A stretch of DNA of 7,838 nucleotides from Bifidobacterium breve. Its GTDB lineage: Bacteria > Actinomycetota > Acidimicrobiia > Acidimicrobiales > Ilumatobacteraceae. The position numbers were made by a program, and so were the translations under genes. Position 1 is the stretch's first letter; every line of letters starts with the position of its first letter. Where the stretch lies: NCBI GenBank assembly GCA_945871625.1, contig CAMBWL010000037.1, positions 1-7,838 of the forward strand, written 5' to 3'. Under the pieces are notes generated by a model. It was not told the DNA's origin. It saw only the letters and a program-made list of their open reading frames with translations, and did no database searches. Positions 1-7,119 of this stretch are shown piece by piece.

Positions 1-998
1 GATGCGGCTTCAAGACCGACCAAAATAAAACCTGCATGGCTAATCGACGAATACGCCAGCATCCGTTTGATATTCGTCTGCACGATTGCGACCACCGAGC
101 CAACAACGAGAGTGAGTGCCGAGAGTACGAGCACAACGGTGCCCCAGTCGTCACTGCGTGAAGGAAACGCAACGACGAAAACCCGCACGAGCGCCACGAT
201 TGCGGCGATCTTGCCGACCGACGCCATGAAGCCTGTCGTCGGCGTGGGTGCACCTTGATAAACATCCGGAGTCCACATTTGAAACGGCACCAGCGAAACT
301 TTGAACGCAAAGCCAACCAAAATCATTCCGATACCGACAAGCAAAATTGCATCGTTGCGGGGCACGGCAATGTAAGTGTTGAGAGCCAGGTCCAAATTGA
401 TCAATCGCGTCGTACCGGTGACGCCGTAGGTCAGCGCCACTCCATATAAGAAAAATGCCGATGCAAAACCGCCGAGAATGAAATATTTTAATCCTGCTTC
501 CTGACTCGATGTTTGTTTGCGGTTGCTGGCGGCGAGCAAATAAAGTGAGAGGCTCAAAGTTTCGAGACCTAAAAACAGCACGATCAAATCATTGGCGGCG
601 ATCATCACGAGAGCGCCGACTGCTGAAGTCAAATAGAGCGCATAGATTTCTGGCAAATCAGAACCTTCTCGCGACAAATAGTCACTCGTTATGAAACTGA
701 CCAACAGAACGGCAACGATCACGGCGATTGAACTGAGCAAAGCAAATTGATCCAACGCCAATGCTCCGCCAATCAGCAGTCTCGGACCATTTGCCGTCAC
801 ATCGCGCCACAAATAAATTGAAAGACCAATCGCCACTGCCGAAGTCATGCCTGCCGTAATCGCATAAAGCCGATACGGCCAGTGACTCGTCAGCGAGCCG
901 ACCAAAAGCAAAACCAACGCCCCTGCCAAAAGTGCCAACAGCGGCGAAATCGCCAACCATTCAATCTTTGGTCCGACAAATGTCGAGAGGTCGTTCAC
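1..998 (-). CDS. nuoN: NADH-quinone oxidoreductase subunit N, N-terminal part (partial; 3' end outside window)
   Basis: NuoN (ND2/Nqo14) is the antiporter-like proton channel nearest NuoK. I translated this frame by hand: it is open without a stop from 998 to the left edge, giving 332 residues of an expected roughly 480-500. It starts GTG, reading V-N-D-L-S-T-F-V-G-P-K, and the first helix begins at about residue 15. Family signatures are clear: YALYLTSAVGALVM, then LIVLFLGLETLSLSLYLLAA with E146 (E133 in E. coli NuoN), GLKYFILGGFASAFFLYG, FAFKVSLVPFQMWTPDVYQG with K233 (E. coli K217), FMASVGKIAAI with K263 (E. coli K247), and NIKRMLAYSSISHAGF near the edge. The GTG overlaps the nuoM TGA by four bases (GTGA), and AAGGG lies 8 nt upstream. 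The gene is last in the visible order, as in most bacteria. The C-terminal third, including the last channel lysine, lies outside the window. Confidence 0.95.
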   Translation of the reverse strand, partial: MNDLSTFVGPKIEWLAISPLLALLAGALVLLLVGSLTSHWPYRLYAITAGMTSAVAIGLSIYLWRDVTANGPRLLIGGALALDQFALLSSIAVIVAVLLVSFITSDYLSREGSDLPEIYALYLTSAVGALVMIAANDLIVLFLGLETLSLSLYLLAASNRKQTSSQEAGLKYFILGGFASAFFLYGVALTYGVTGTTRLINLDLALNTYIAVPRNDAILLVGIGMILVGFAFKVSLVPFQMWTPDVYQGAPTPTTGFMASVGKIAAIVALVRVFVVAFPSRSDDWGTVVLVLSALTLVVGSVVAIVQTNIKRMLAYSSISHAGFILVGLEAA

Positions 999-2503
999 TT
1001 TGTCTTCCCTTCAACATGTTCAATGAACGAATTTACGCTTGGTTCGATGCGTTCAAGCATTGGTTTGGGATAAATACCCGTGAACACGATGATCGCCACG
1101 AACACGGCCATCAGCATTCCTTCTTTGGCGGTGATCTCTTTGAAAGATGCATTCGCTTCGTCTGGTTCTCCGTGAAACACCCGCTGATAGGCCCACAACA
1201 AATACAACGCGGCCAAAACAACACCGACCGTGGCCACGACGGTCCACCATCTTGCAGCCCCGAACGAGCCGATCAAAATCAAGAATTCACCGACGAAACC
1301 ATTCAAGCCCGGCAGACCAATCGAAGACAGCATGACAACCGTGAAGACGCCAGCGAAAATCGGGGCAACGTGTTGAATGCCCCGTAGTTCGGCGATCTCT
1401 CGGGTGTGACGCCGCTCGTAGATCATTCCGACCAACAAGAACAATGCCCCGGTTGAAACACCGTGATTAATCATTTGCATTACCGCACCGGTCACTGCTT
1501 GCGAACTCAGTGCAAAGGTGCCGAGCACGATGAAACCAAGGTGAGCCACCGAAGAGTAGGCGACCAAACGCTTCAAATCGCGCTGCATCGTCGCGGCAAT
1601 TGCTCCATAAATAATGCCGATCACCGCAAGGGTGAACAGCGCGGGTCGCGCCCACATCGCCGCCTCGGGAAACAGATAAATGCCAAAGCGCAAGAAACCA
1701 TAGGTGCCCATCTTGAGCAGCACGCCCGCCAAAATTACCGAGCCACCCGTTGGCGCCTGCGTGTGAGCGTCTGGTAGCCAGGTGTGAAACGGAAAAAGTG
1801 GGACTTTTACGGCGAAAGCAATCGCAAACGAGACGAACAACCATCGTGCAGCGTTGGTTGAAAAATCCGCGCCCTCGGCGATTTTGACGAGGTCAAAGGT
1901 CACGATGCCGAGATCGCGTCGCGCAAGTGAAACCGTGGCGATAATTCCGACGAGCATGAACGCAGAACCGGTCATCGTGTACAAAAAGAACTTCATCGCC
2001 GCATAAATACGTTGGTCGTAGTCCCAACCACCGATCAAGAAATACATCGGGATCAAGACAATTTCAAACATCACAAAGAACAAGAACAGGTCAAGTGCCA
2101 AGAACGAACCCATAACGCCGGCTTGCAACAACAACATCCAGGCAAAATATGAAGTTTCGTTGTGATGTGGGTCGATACCAACAATTACCAATGGAAACAA
2201 AATTCCGGTTAGTACGACCAAAAACAAAGAAATTCCGTCGACTCCGAGGTGCCACGAGATGCCCCATTGCGAGATCCATGCGTGTTGTGAGACAAACTGA
2301 AATCCCGCCTCACCTGTTTTGAACTCCCCCAACAACCACAACGAAAACGCTCCTGTAGTCACGCTCGACGTCATCGCCGCAAGTTTCATCCACTCAGGAC
2401 GAGTTTTGCCCAACAGCGAAACAACTATCGCACCAACCAGTGGCATGATGACCAGCGCCGACAAAATTGGAAAACTTAGAACTTCGGTCGATACGGCGAT
2501 CAC
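995..2503 (-). CDS. nuoM: NADH-quinone oxidoreductase subunit M (antiporter-like proton-pumping subunit)
   Basis: NuoM (ND4/Nqo13) is the middle of the three antiporter-like proton channels, lying between NuoL and NuoN. With the start chosen here it has 502 residues, close to the family norm, and about 14 helices. Key residues match those shown to matter in E. coli NuoM (E144, K234, K265, E407): here E147 in MFEIVLIPMYFLIG, K233 in VKVPLFPFHTWLPDAHTQAP, K264 in LLKMGTYGFLR and E406 in GFVGEFLIL. H347 lies in INHGVSTGALF. The frame is open up to a GTG at 2530, but the better start is the GTG at 2503-2501. It overlaps the nuoL TGA as GTGA, as at nuoJ/K and nuoM/N, has GGAG 7 nt upstream, and leaves a short N-terminus before the first helix. 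The end is TGA (997-995), overlapping the nuoN GTG. No breaks are seen. Confidence 0.96.
   Translation of the reverse strand: MIAVSTEVLSFPILSALVIMPLVGAIVVSLLGKTRPEWMKLAAMTSSVTTGAFSLWLLGEFKTGEAGFQFVSQHAWISQWGISWHLGVDGISLFLVVLTGILFPLVIVGIDPHHNETSYFAWMLLLQAGVMGSFLALDLFLFFVMFEIVLIPMYFLIGGWDYDQRIYAAMKFFLYTMTGSAFMLVGIIATVSLARRDLGIVTFDLVKIAEGADFSTNAARWLFVSFAIAFAVKVPLFPFHTWLPDAHTQAPTGGSVILAGVLLKMGTYGFLRFGIYLFPEAAMWARPALFTLAVIGIIYGAIAATMQRDLKRLVAYSSVAHLGFIVLGTFALSSQAVTGAVMQMINHGVSTGALFLLVGMIYERRHTREIAELRGIQHVAPIFAGVFTVVMLSSIGLPGLNGFVGEFLILIGSFGAARWWTVVATVGVVLAALYLLWAYQRVFHGEPDEANASFKEITAKEGMLMAVFVAIIVFTGIYPKPMLERIEPSVNSFIEHVEGKTK
1007..1011 (-). promoter_or_regulatory. Ribosome-binding site for nuoN
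   Basis: The minus strand reads AAGGG followed by AAGACAAA and the GTG at 998-996, an 8-nt spacer. It lies inside the 3' end of nuoM and supports the GTG as the nuoN start. Confidence 0.55.
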
Positions 2504-4413
2504 AGCAGAACTCCGCGCAATAAAAACCACGCCAAGATCAAAACTGCACCGAGGCTAATCAAGAGCGCATACGTGCGAACAAAACCACTTTGCACTCGAC
2601 GCACAGAGCCGGCGATGCCACGTATCGATTCGCCAACTCCGTTGACGATGCCATCCACGATGTTGGCATCAATCCACGTAATCAAATTAAATGTCGTCGC
2701 TCCCGGGCCGGCAACGACGCGGCTCACTGTCGCGTCATAATTCCAGGCTTGTTCAAGAATTTTTGGTTCAACAACTTTGAACTTGGCCTTGCCATAGCCG
2801 GCTATTGCAATCAATATGCCGGTCACCGCAACAACGACGGCAAGCAAGAGCAACAAATATTTGTTCTGATATGCCCAAGTTTTGCCAATATAAGCCTCTG
2901 ATTCTTCGACCACCGGTGCCAGCCAATGTTCCAAAAAATGCAGTTTCTTGCTGAACGGCAGTTGCATCGCGCCGCCGAGAATCGAAAGCACCGACAACAC
3001 AAGCAGTGGAATCAACATCACTCGTGGGCTCTCATGCGGCGTGATATCGCCGTGCGCGCCGTGCTCGTCACTGTGATCATTCCATCTCGCCTCGCCGTAG
3101 AACACCATGATCACTTGACGCGTCATGTAATAAGCGGTCAACAGCGCGGTGACAATGCCGACAACATATAGCGCCGGACTTTTCGCAAAAGCATAAAGCA
3201 AAATCTCGTCCTTTGACCAAAAGCCGGCGAATGGCGGCACGCCAGCAATCGCCAACCAGCCGATGATGAAAGTGAAACCAGTTATTGGCATGACCTTGCG
3301 CAATGCACCCATGCGTCGCATGTCTTGTTGGTGATGCATGCCGTGAATCACCGAACCAGAACCCAAGAACAACAAGGCCTTAAAAAATGCGTGGGTCACC
3401 ATGTGAAAAATCGCCGCGACATATGCGCCAGAGCCGATTGCTAAAAACATGAAGCCGAGTTGTGAGACAGTGCTGTATGCCAAAACTTTTTTGATGTCGT
3501 TTTGGGCGACTGCGATCGTGGCCGCATAAAGCGCAGTTGCAGCACCGACCACTGCGATCACGGTTGGCACCCAGTCGAAAGAAATATGCAGTACTGGATT
3601 CATTCGCGTCATCAAAAACACACCGGAGGTAACCATTGTCGCCGCATGAATCAACGCAGATACTGGTGTTGGGCCTTCCATCGCATCTGGCAACCACAAA
3701 TAGAGCGGCAACTGCGCGCTCTTGCCACAAGCACCCACGAACAACAACATTGCGATTGCTGTCGCCGTGACCGATGCCAGTTCGCCACTGTGGGCAGCCT
3801 CGTTGATCGCCCCATAAGACAGCGAACCCACTGATGAAAATGCCAAGAACATCGCGGTCATCACACCGAAGTCACCGATGCGGTTGGTCACGAAAGCTTT
3901 CTTGCCGGCAACTGCCGCGCTGTCTCGAGTATGCCAAAACGAAATCAAGAAATAGCTGCAGGCACCGACGCCCTCCCACCCCAAGAAAGTTACGAGCAAG
4001 TTTTCGCCGAGCACAAGCATCAGCATGCTGAATACAAATAAATTCAAATAAAGAAAGAATTTCGAGAACTTTGCATCACCGTTCATATACCCAATTGCAT
4101 AAAGATGAATCAACGTAGAAATACCTGTAACAAAAAGCGCCATGACGATGCTCAGCGGGTCAGCAAGCAACGCAAAGTCGACCTGCAGAGAGCCCACTGG
4201 TAACCACGAGAACAACACCTCGACATGAGAGCGTTCTTCGGCTTCGAGACCGAGCATCTCGAAATAAACCAGAACAGTCAGCAAAAATGCACTGCCAGTG
4301 GCGAGCGTTGCCACCCAACCAGAGCGGGGGTCGCCAAACTTGCGACCCAGAACCAAGTTCAACACTGCCCCAGCGAGCGGCAACAACGGAATCAACCAGA
4401 TCAGGCTCAACAT
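2500..4413 (-). CDS. nuoL: NADH-quinone oxidoreductase subunit L (distal antiporter-like proton-pumping subunit)
   Basis: NuoL (ND5/Nqo12) is the most distal proton-pumping subunit, related to Mrp-type cation/proton antiporters. It also carries the long lateral helix that clamps NuoM and NuoN. The protein has 637 residues, a usual length. Charged residues expected by comparison with E. coli are present: E147 in LGWEGVGACSYFLI (TM5), K231 in GKSAQLPLYLWLPDAMEGPTP (TM7), H256 in LIHAATMV, K345 in HAFFKALLFLGSGS, and K401/D402 in FWSKDEIL (TM12). After residue 540 come an amphipathic stretch with several charges (541-605) and a final hydrophobic helix (614-634), which fits the lateral helix and its C-terminal anchor. 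The cytoplasmic or periplasmic loop at 446-460 is rich in His and Asp. The start is the ATG at 4413-4411, 2 nt after the nuoK stop, with AAAAGG 6 nt upstream. The end is TGA (2502-2500), overlapping the nuoM GTG. Confidence 0.97.
   Translation of the reverse strand: MLSLIWLIPLLPLAGAVLNLVLGRKFGDPRSGWVATLATGSAFLLTVLVYFEMLGLEAEERSHVEVLFSWLPVGSLQVDFALLADPLSIVMALFVTGISTLIHLYAIGYMNGDAKFSKFFLYLNLFVFSMLMLVLGENLLVTFLGWEGVGACSYFLISFWHTRDSAAVAGKKAFVTNRIGDFGVMTAMFLAFSSVGSLSYGAINEAAHSGELASVTATAIAMLLFVGACGKSAQLPLYLWLPDAMEGPTPVSALIHAATMVTSGVFLMTRMNPVLHISFDWVPTVIAVVGAATALYAATIAVAQNDIKKVLAYSTVSQLGFMFLAIGSGAYVAAIFHMVTHAFFKALLFLGSGSVIHGMHHQQDMRRMGALRKVMPITGFTFIIGWLAIAGVPPFAGFWSKDEILLYAFAKSPALYVVGIVTALLTAYYMTRQVIMVFYGEARWNDHSDEHGAHGDITPHESPRVMLIPLLVLSVLSILGGAMQLPFSKKLHFLEHWLAPVVEESEAYIGKTWAYQNKYLLLLLAVVVAVTGILIAIAGYGKAKFKVVEPKILEQAWNYDATVSRVVAGPGATTFNLITWIDANIVDGIVNGVGESIRGIAGSVRRVQSGFVRTYALLISLGAVLILAWFLLRGVLL
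2511..2514 (-). promoter_or_regulatory. Ribosome-binding site that decides the nuoM start
   Basis: GGAG on the minus strand is followed by a 7-nt spacer (TTCTGCT) and the GTG at 2503-2501. This supports the internal GTG over the upstream in-frame GTG at 2530, which would place this motif inside the coding sequence. Confidence 0.6.
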
Positions 4414-4415
4414 AA

Positions 4416-4736
4416 TCAGCCTTTTAGTTCTGCCAGATCATCGGTGGTAAGAGCCGCACGATTGCGCATAATCGAAACGATTATTCCGAGACCAACCACG
4501 ACTTCGGCAGCGGCCACCACCATCACGAAGAAAACGATTGTTTGACCGTTGATGTCATTGAGTTCACGCGCCAGAGTGACGAAACTCAAATTCACGGCGT
4601 TGAGCATTAGTTCAATGCACATGAACATCACCAGAGGGTTTCTGCGCACGAGCACGCCCAAGGTGCCGATGGCGAACAAAACAGCGGCCAGAATCAAATA
4701 CCAAGTGGCAGTTGGAGCCAAACTTAACGAAATCAC
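4416..4736 (-). CDS. nuoK: NADH-quinone oxidoreductase subunit K (membrane subunit)
   Basis: NuoK (ND4L/Nqo11) is a three-helix membrane subunit that relays protons between the NuoH/J region and NuoN. The protein has 106 residues, a normal length for the family. The two buried helix glutamates expected from E. coli NuoK (E36 and E72) correspond to E42 in MCIELMLNAVNL and E78 in VMVVAAAEVVVGLGI. The start is GTG at 4736-4734, overlapping the nuoJ TGA by four bases (GTGA). No strong Shine-Dalgarno sequence precedes it (only GGG 6 nt upstream), so translation probably depends on ribosomes finishing nuoJ. The protein begins MISLSLAPTATWYL, which places the first helix normally and supports this start. 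The gene ends in TGA (4418-4416), two bases before the nuoL ATG. Its last codons (LKG) contain the nuoL ribosome-binding site. Confidence 0.95.
   Translation of the reverse strand: MISLSLAPTATWYLILAAVLFAIGTLGVLVRRNPLVMFMCIELMLNAVNLSFVTLARELNDINGQTIVFFVMVVAAAEVVVGLGIIVSIMRNRAALTTDDLAELKG
4420..4425 (-). promoter_or_regulatory. Ribosome-binding site for nuoL
   Basis: On the minus strand AAAAGG is followed by a 6-nt spacer (CTGATT) and the nuoL ATG. It lies within the last sense codons of nuoK. It is one of the better Shine-Dalgarno matches in the window and confirms the nuoL start. Confidence 0.65.
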
Positions 4737-5269
4737 TTTGCGCCCAACTTTGCTTTGCGCGTCAACAACACGGTGCCGACCACAGCGATGACCAACAACA
4801 CTGAAGTTACTTCGAACGCAACGACATACTGTGAAAAAATTGACTCGGCGAGTTGCACGGTGTTGGCATCAGAACCGTTTTGCAAATCTGGCAGATTGAT
4901 GCCCGATCCCCGCTCATTTAATATGCCATTGCCGTTGACGATTGCCGCGACGAGAACGCCCAACAGCCCGAGACTTGCAATTATCGCCAAGGGCCGCTGT
5001 GCCGTCAAGGGTTCGGTTCGCAGATTCTCAACTCGGTCGACACCCAGCAACATAATCACGAACAGAAACAAAACCACGATCGCACCTGCATAGACGATGA
5101 CCTGCACGGCTGCCAAAAAGTGGGCTTCTTGAGCCACAAATAAAACTGCGATACCAAACAGTGTCAATACGAGACTCAATGCTGCGTGCACGGGATGCTT
5201 GCGCACGATGACACCGATGGCCCCCAACAAAATCATCAGTGCTGCACAAACGAATACGAAAAACTCCAC
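4733..5269 (-). CDS. nuoJ: NADH-quinone oxidoreductase subunit J (membrane subunit)
   Basis: NuoJ (ND6/Nqo10) is a small membrane subunit whose third helix couples quinone chemistry to proton pumping. The protein has 178 residues and about five helices. The N-terminus EFFVFVCAALMILLGAIGV and the RKHPVHAALSL stretch (23-33) are typical. The third helix VQVIVYAGAIVVLFLFVIML (55-74) contains Y60 and G62, the conserved Tyr and the Gly of the pi-bulge region. The fifth helix FEVTSVLLVIAVVGTVLL (152-169) precedes a basic tail. The start codon is GTG at 5269-5267, immediately after the nuoI TAA and with no intergenic base. An A-rich AAAGAG element inside the end of nuoI, 7 nt upstream, is a weak ribosome-binding site. 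The end (TGA 4735-4733) overlaps the nuoK GTG as GTGA. The loop between helices 4 and 5 (about 112-140) is rich in Asn, Gly and Ser and poorly conserved in the family. Confidence 0.95.
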   Translation of the reverse strand: MEFFVFVCAALMILLGAIGVIVRKHPVHAALSLVLTLFGIAVLFVAQEAHFLAAVQVIVYAGAIVVLFLFVIMLLGVDRVENLRTEPLTAQRPLAIIASLGLLGVLVAAIVNGNGILNERGSGINLPDLQNGSDANTVQLAESIFSQYVVAFEVTSVLLVIAVVGTVLLTRKAKLGAK

Positions 5270-5902
5270 TTAGTCGCTCTTTTTTTCTGCGGGTCGTACA
5301 CCGTGACCCAGTTCGCCACTCCATGCGACGACGCCCGTGAAGTTGGCGTCACCCGACGCGGCAGTCGCACGCATCCAACCAGACGTATTTTTGTCCTCAC
5401 CTTCGCGCCAGTCTTCCCATTCAAGTTGTTGTGGCTTGCCACTCAGATCTACTAGCAATTCATTCTTCGTATAAATCGCGTCTTGACGATTGGTGAAAGA
5501 AAACTCGAACAGTTTTGATTCGGTGATTGCTTCTGTCGGACAAGCCTCAACGCAAAGATCGCAGTGAATGCAACGCAGATAATTAATCTCATAAATCCAA
5601 CCAAATCGCTCACCGGGCGATGTCGGCGATTCTGGGTTGTTATCGGCGCCGCGAACATGAATGCACTTGGCAGGACACACTGCTGAGCAAAGTTCGCAAC
5701 CAATGCACTTTTCCATGCCGTCTTCATAGCGATTGAGCACGTGGCGACCATGCAATCGCTCTGGCTTGTCAATTTTCACATCCATCTTCTCGGCGTTGCG
5801 CTTCTTGCGACGAAACATGCGACCGCCCGAATACTGAGTAGTTACCCGATTCTTTTTGCCGTGCTGGCGAAAAGTAACTGTGAATCCCCCGAAGTAACCC
5901 AT
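5270..5902 (-). CDS. nuoI: NADH-quinone oxidoreductase subunit I (two [4Fe-4S] clusters, N6a/N6b)
   Basis: NuoI (Nqo9/TYKY) is the ferredoxin-like subunit that carries electrons from NuoG to NuoB near the quinone site. The protein has 210 residues. Two complete cluster motifs are visible: CIGCELCSAVCP (C66, C69, C72, C76) and CIHCDLCVEACP (C111, C114, C117, C121), the usual pair for clusters N6a and N6b. An N-terminal segment, GYFGGFTVTFRQ (2-13), resembles the membrane-surface helix that packs on NuoH. It is followed by an unusually basic linker (RMFRRKKRNAEK, 28-39). LHGRHVLNRYEDG (50-62) and EACPTEAITESKLFEFSF are actinobacterial-style signatures. A further Cys (C80) lies four residues after C76. 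The C-terminal tail of about 50 residues after the second cluster domain is variable in the family. The start is the ATG at 5902-5900, overlapping the nuoH TAA by one base, with AGGGG 11 nt upstream. The gene ends in TAA, and nuoJ follows with no gap in the same reading frame. No defects are seen. Confidence 0.96.
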   Translation of the reverse strand: MGYFGGFTVTFRQHGKKNRVTTQYSGGRMFRRKKRNAEKMDVKIDKPERLHGRHVLNRYEDGMEKCIGCELCSAVCPAKCIHVRGADNNPESPTSPGERFGWIYEINYLRCIHCDLCVEACPTEAITESKLFEFSFTNRQDAIYTKNELLVDLSGKPQQLEWEDWREGEDKNTSGWMRATAASGDANFTGVVAWSGELGHGVRPAEKKSD

Positions 5903-7119
5903 TAGAACATTGTCCCCTGTGTCTCACGCTCGCGCGCGCTTCTTGCGAATGCCGCCTGCATCAACAGATAGCAAATCAAAAGCACGGCGATTGAAGCACC
6001 CGTCACAACGATGATGTTCCAATTATTTTGTCGGGCAAGTCGCTGAGCAGCAAGCAACATGAACCACCCGAGTGACGCCGGGATCAATAGCTTCCAACCC
6101 AAATCCATCAGCTGGTCATAGCGCAAGCGCGGCAACGTCGCTCTGAACCAGATGTATATATATAGGAAGACCAGAATCTTTGCGAGCAACCACACCGTGC
6201 CCTCAAGGGCATTGGGCAAAAGCGGAATATCCAGAACGAAGTTGCCGACCGCGATTGGCTGTGGACCGCCAAAGAACAACGTCACGATCAGGGCTGACAT
6301 CGTCACGGTATTCATGAATTCGGCAAGATAAAACAAAGCAAAGCGGATGGATGAATACTCGGTGTTGAAACCTCCAACAAGTTCTTGTTCGGCTTCGACC
6401 AAGTCGAAGGGAGGTCGATTGAGTTCGGCTGTAGCGGCAATCATGAAAATAAAAAATGGCACGATACCCGTCGAGATAATGTGCCAGTCGACAATTGTCG
6501 TCTGGGCCGAAACAATTCCGCTTGTCGACAATGTGCCTGAAAGCAACAACACACAAGCCAAAGACAAACCAAGCGCGGCTTCATAACTGACCATTTGCGC
6601 GGTCGCGCGCACCGAACCCAGCAACGGATACTTCGAACCGCTTGACCAGCCAGCGAGCATGATCCCGTAAACGGCGATCGATGAAATCGCCAGGGCAAAC
6701 AACACACCAATTGGCGGATCAGCAAGTTGGATTCGCGTCACCTGTCCAAACAGGGTTACTTCGCCCGAGGATCCGTTGCGAAAATCACCGCCGAGCGGAA
6801 TAATTGCGAAAGCCAAAAACGCCGGCACGAATGACAAAAATGGAGCGAGAGCAAAAACGAAACGATCGGCTCGACTCGGAAATAAGTCTTCTTTGAAAAA
6901 TAACTTGATGCCATCGGCGAGCGTCTGCAAGATGCCGAACGGCCCAGCTTTGTTCGGGCCAATGCGATTCTGCATTCCGGCGATCGCTTTGCGCTCGAAC
7001 CAAACCATCAACATCGTGGCGAGCAACCCGACAACAAAGACGACCAAAACTTTGAGCAGCACGATCAACAACGGCGCCCACAACAGATCATCTTGCAAAA
7101 GCGGGTCAAGGGCGATCAT
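5902..7119 (-). CDS. nuoH: NADH-quinone oxidoreductase subunit H (quinone-site membrane subunit)
   Basis: NuoH (ND1/Nqo8 family) anchors the peripheral arm on the membrane and forms most of the quinone chamber and the entry of the proton-translocating axis. The protein has 405 residues and about eight membrane helices. Motifs in order: WFERK (40-44), RIGPNKAGPFG (52-62) with the following ADGIKLFFKED loop, VSYE (177-180), the acidic quinone-site loop from AELNRPPFDL (231-240) through VEAEQELVGGFNTEYSS (241-257), and FRATLPRLRYDQLM (325-338). The acidic residues of the family's E-channel are present (E180, E232, E242, E244, E246, E254). I chose the ATG at 7119-7117 because it overlaps the nuoG stop as ATGA and begins just before the first helix. 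An in-frame ATG at 7209 would add 30 basic, unconserved residues encoded inside nuoG. The ribosome-binding site is weak (GAG 8 nt upstream), so coupling to nuoG translation is likely. The gene ends TAA, sharing its last A with the nuoI start (TAATG). Confidence 0.96.
   Translation of the reverse strand: MIALDPLLQDDLLWAPLLIVLLKVLVVFVVGLLATMLMVWFERKAIAGMQNRIGPNKAGPFGILQTLADGIKLFFKEDLFPSRADRFVFALAPFLSFVPAFLAFAIIPLGGDFRNGSSGEVTLFGQVTRIQLADPPIGVLFALAISSIAVYGIMLAGWSSGSKYPLLGSVRATAQMVSYEAALGLSLACVLLLSGTLSTSGIVSAQTTIVDWHIISTGIVPFFIFMIAATAELNRPPFDLVEAEQELVGGFNTEYSSIRFALFYLAEFMNTVTMSALIVTLFFGGPQPIAVGNFVLDIPLLPNALEGTVWLLAKILVFLYIYIWFRATLPRLRYDQLMDLGWKLLIPASLGWFMLLAAQRLARQNNWNIIVVTGASIAVLLICYLLMQAAFARSARERETQGTMF

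Noticed and set aside
682..960. Minus-strand 92-codon frame near the nuoN start.
   Set aside because: It is a shifted frame within nuoN. The nuoN frame itself is open from 998 to the window edge with family motifs.
932..1387. Plus-strand open frame of 151 codons.
   Set aside because: It is antisense to nuoM/nuoN, has low-complexity Arg/Gln/His-rich content typical of shadow frames, and has no recognisable domain.
1463..1844. Open frames on both strands overlapping the middle of nuoM.
   Set aside because: Both are out-of-frame shadows of the K233/K264 region of nuoM. Conserved NuoM motifs run uninterrupted in the annotated frame.
4414..4415. The only intergenic gap, considered for a promoter or attenuator before nuoL.
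   Set aside because: It is two bases long. Upstream sequence is nuoK coding, with only a ribosome-binding site identifiable.
5431..5442. Perfect small palindrome GTGGC-TT-GCCAC.
   Set aside because: It lies inside nuoI coding sequence, has a 2-nt loop and no T-run after it on either strand, so it does not look like a terminator.
6155..6164. TATATATATA run, resembling a -10 element or short repeat.
   Set aside because: It encodes the L-Y-I-Y-I-W part of a conserved NuoH helix and has no matching -35 element. Five TA units are too few to call a functional repeat.
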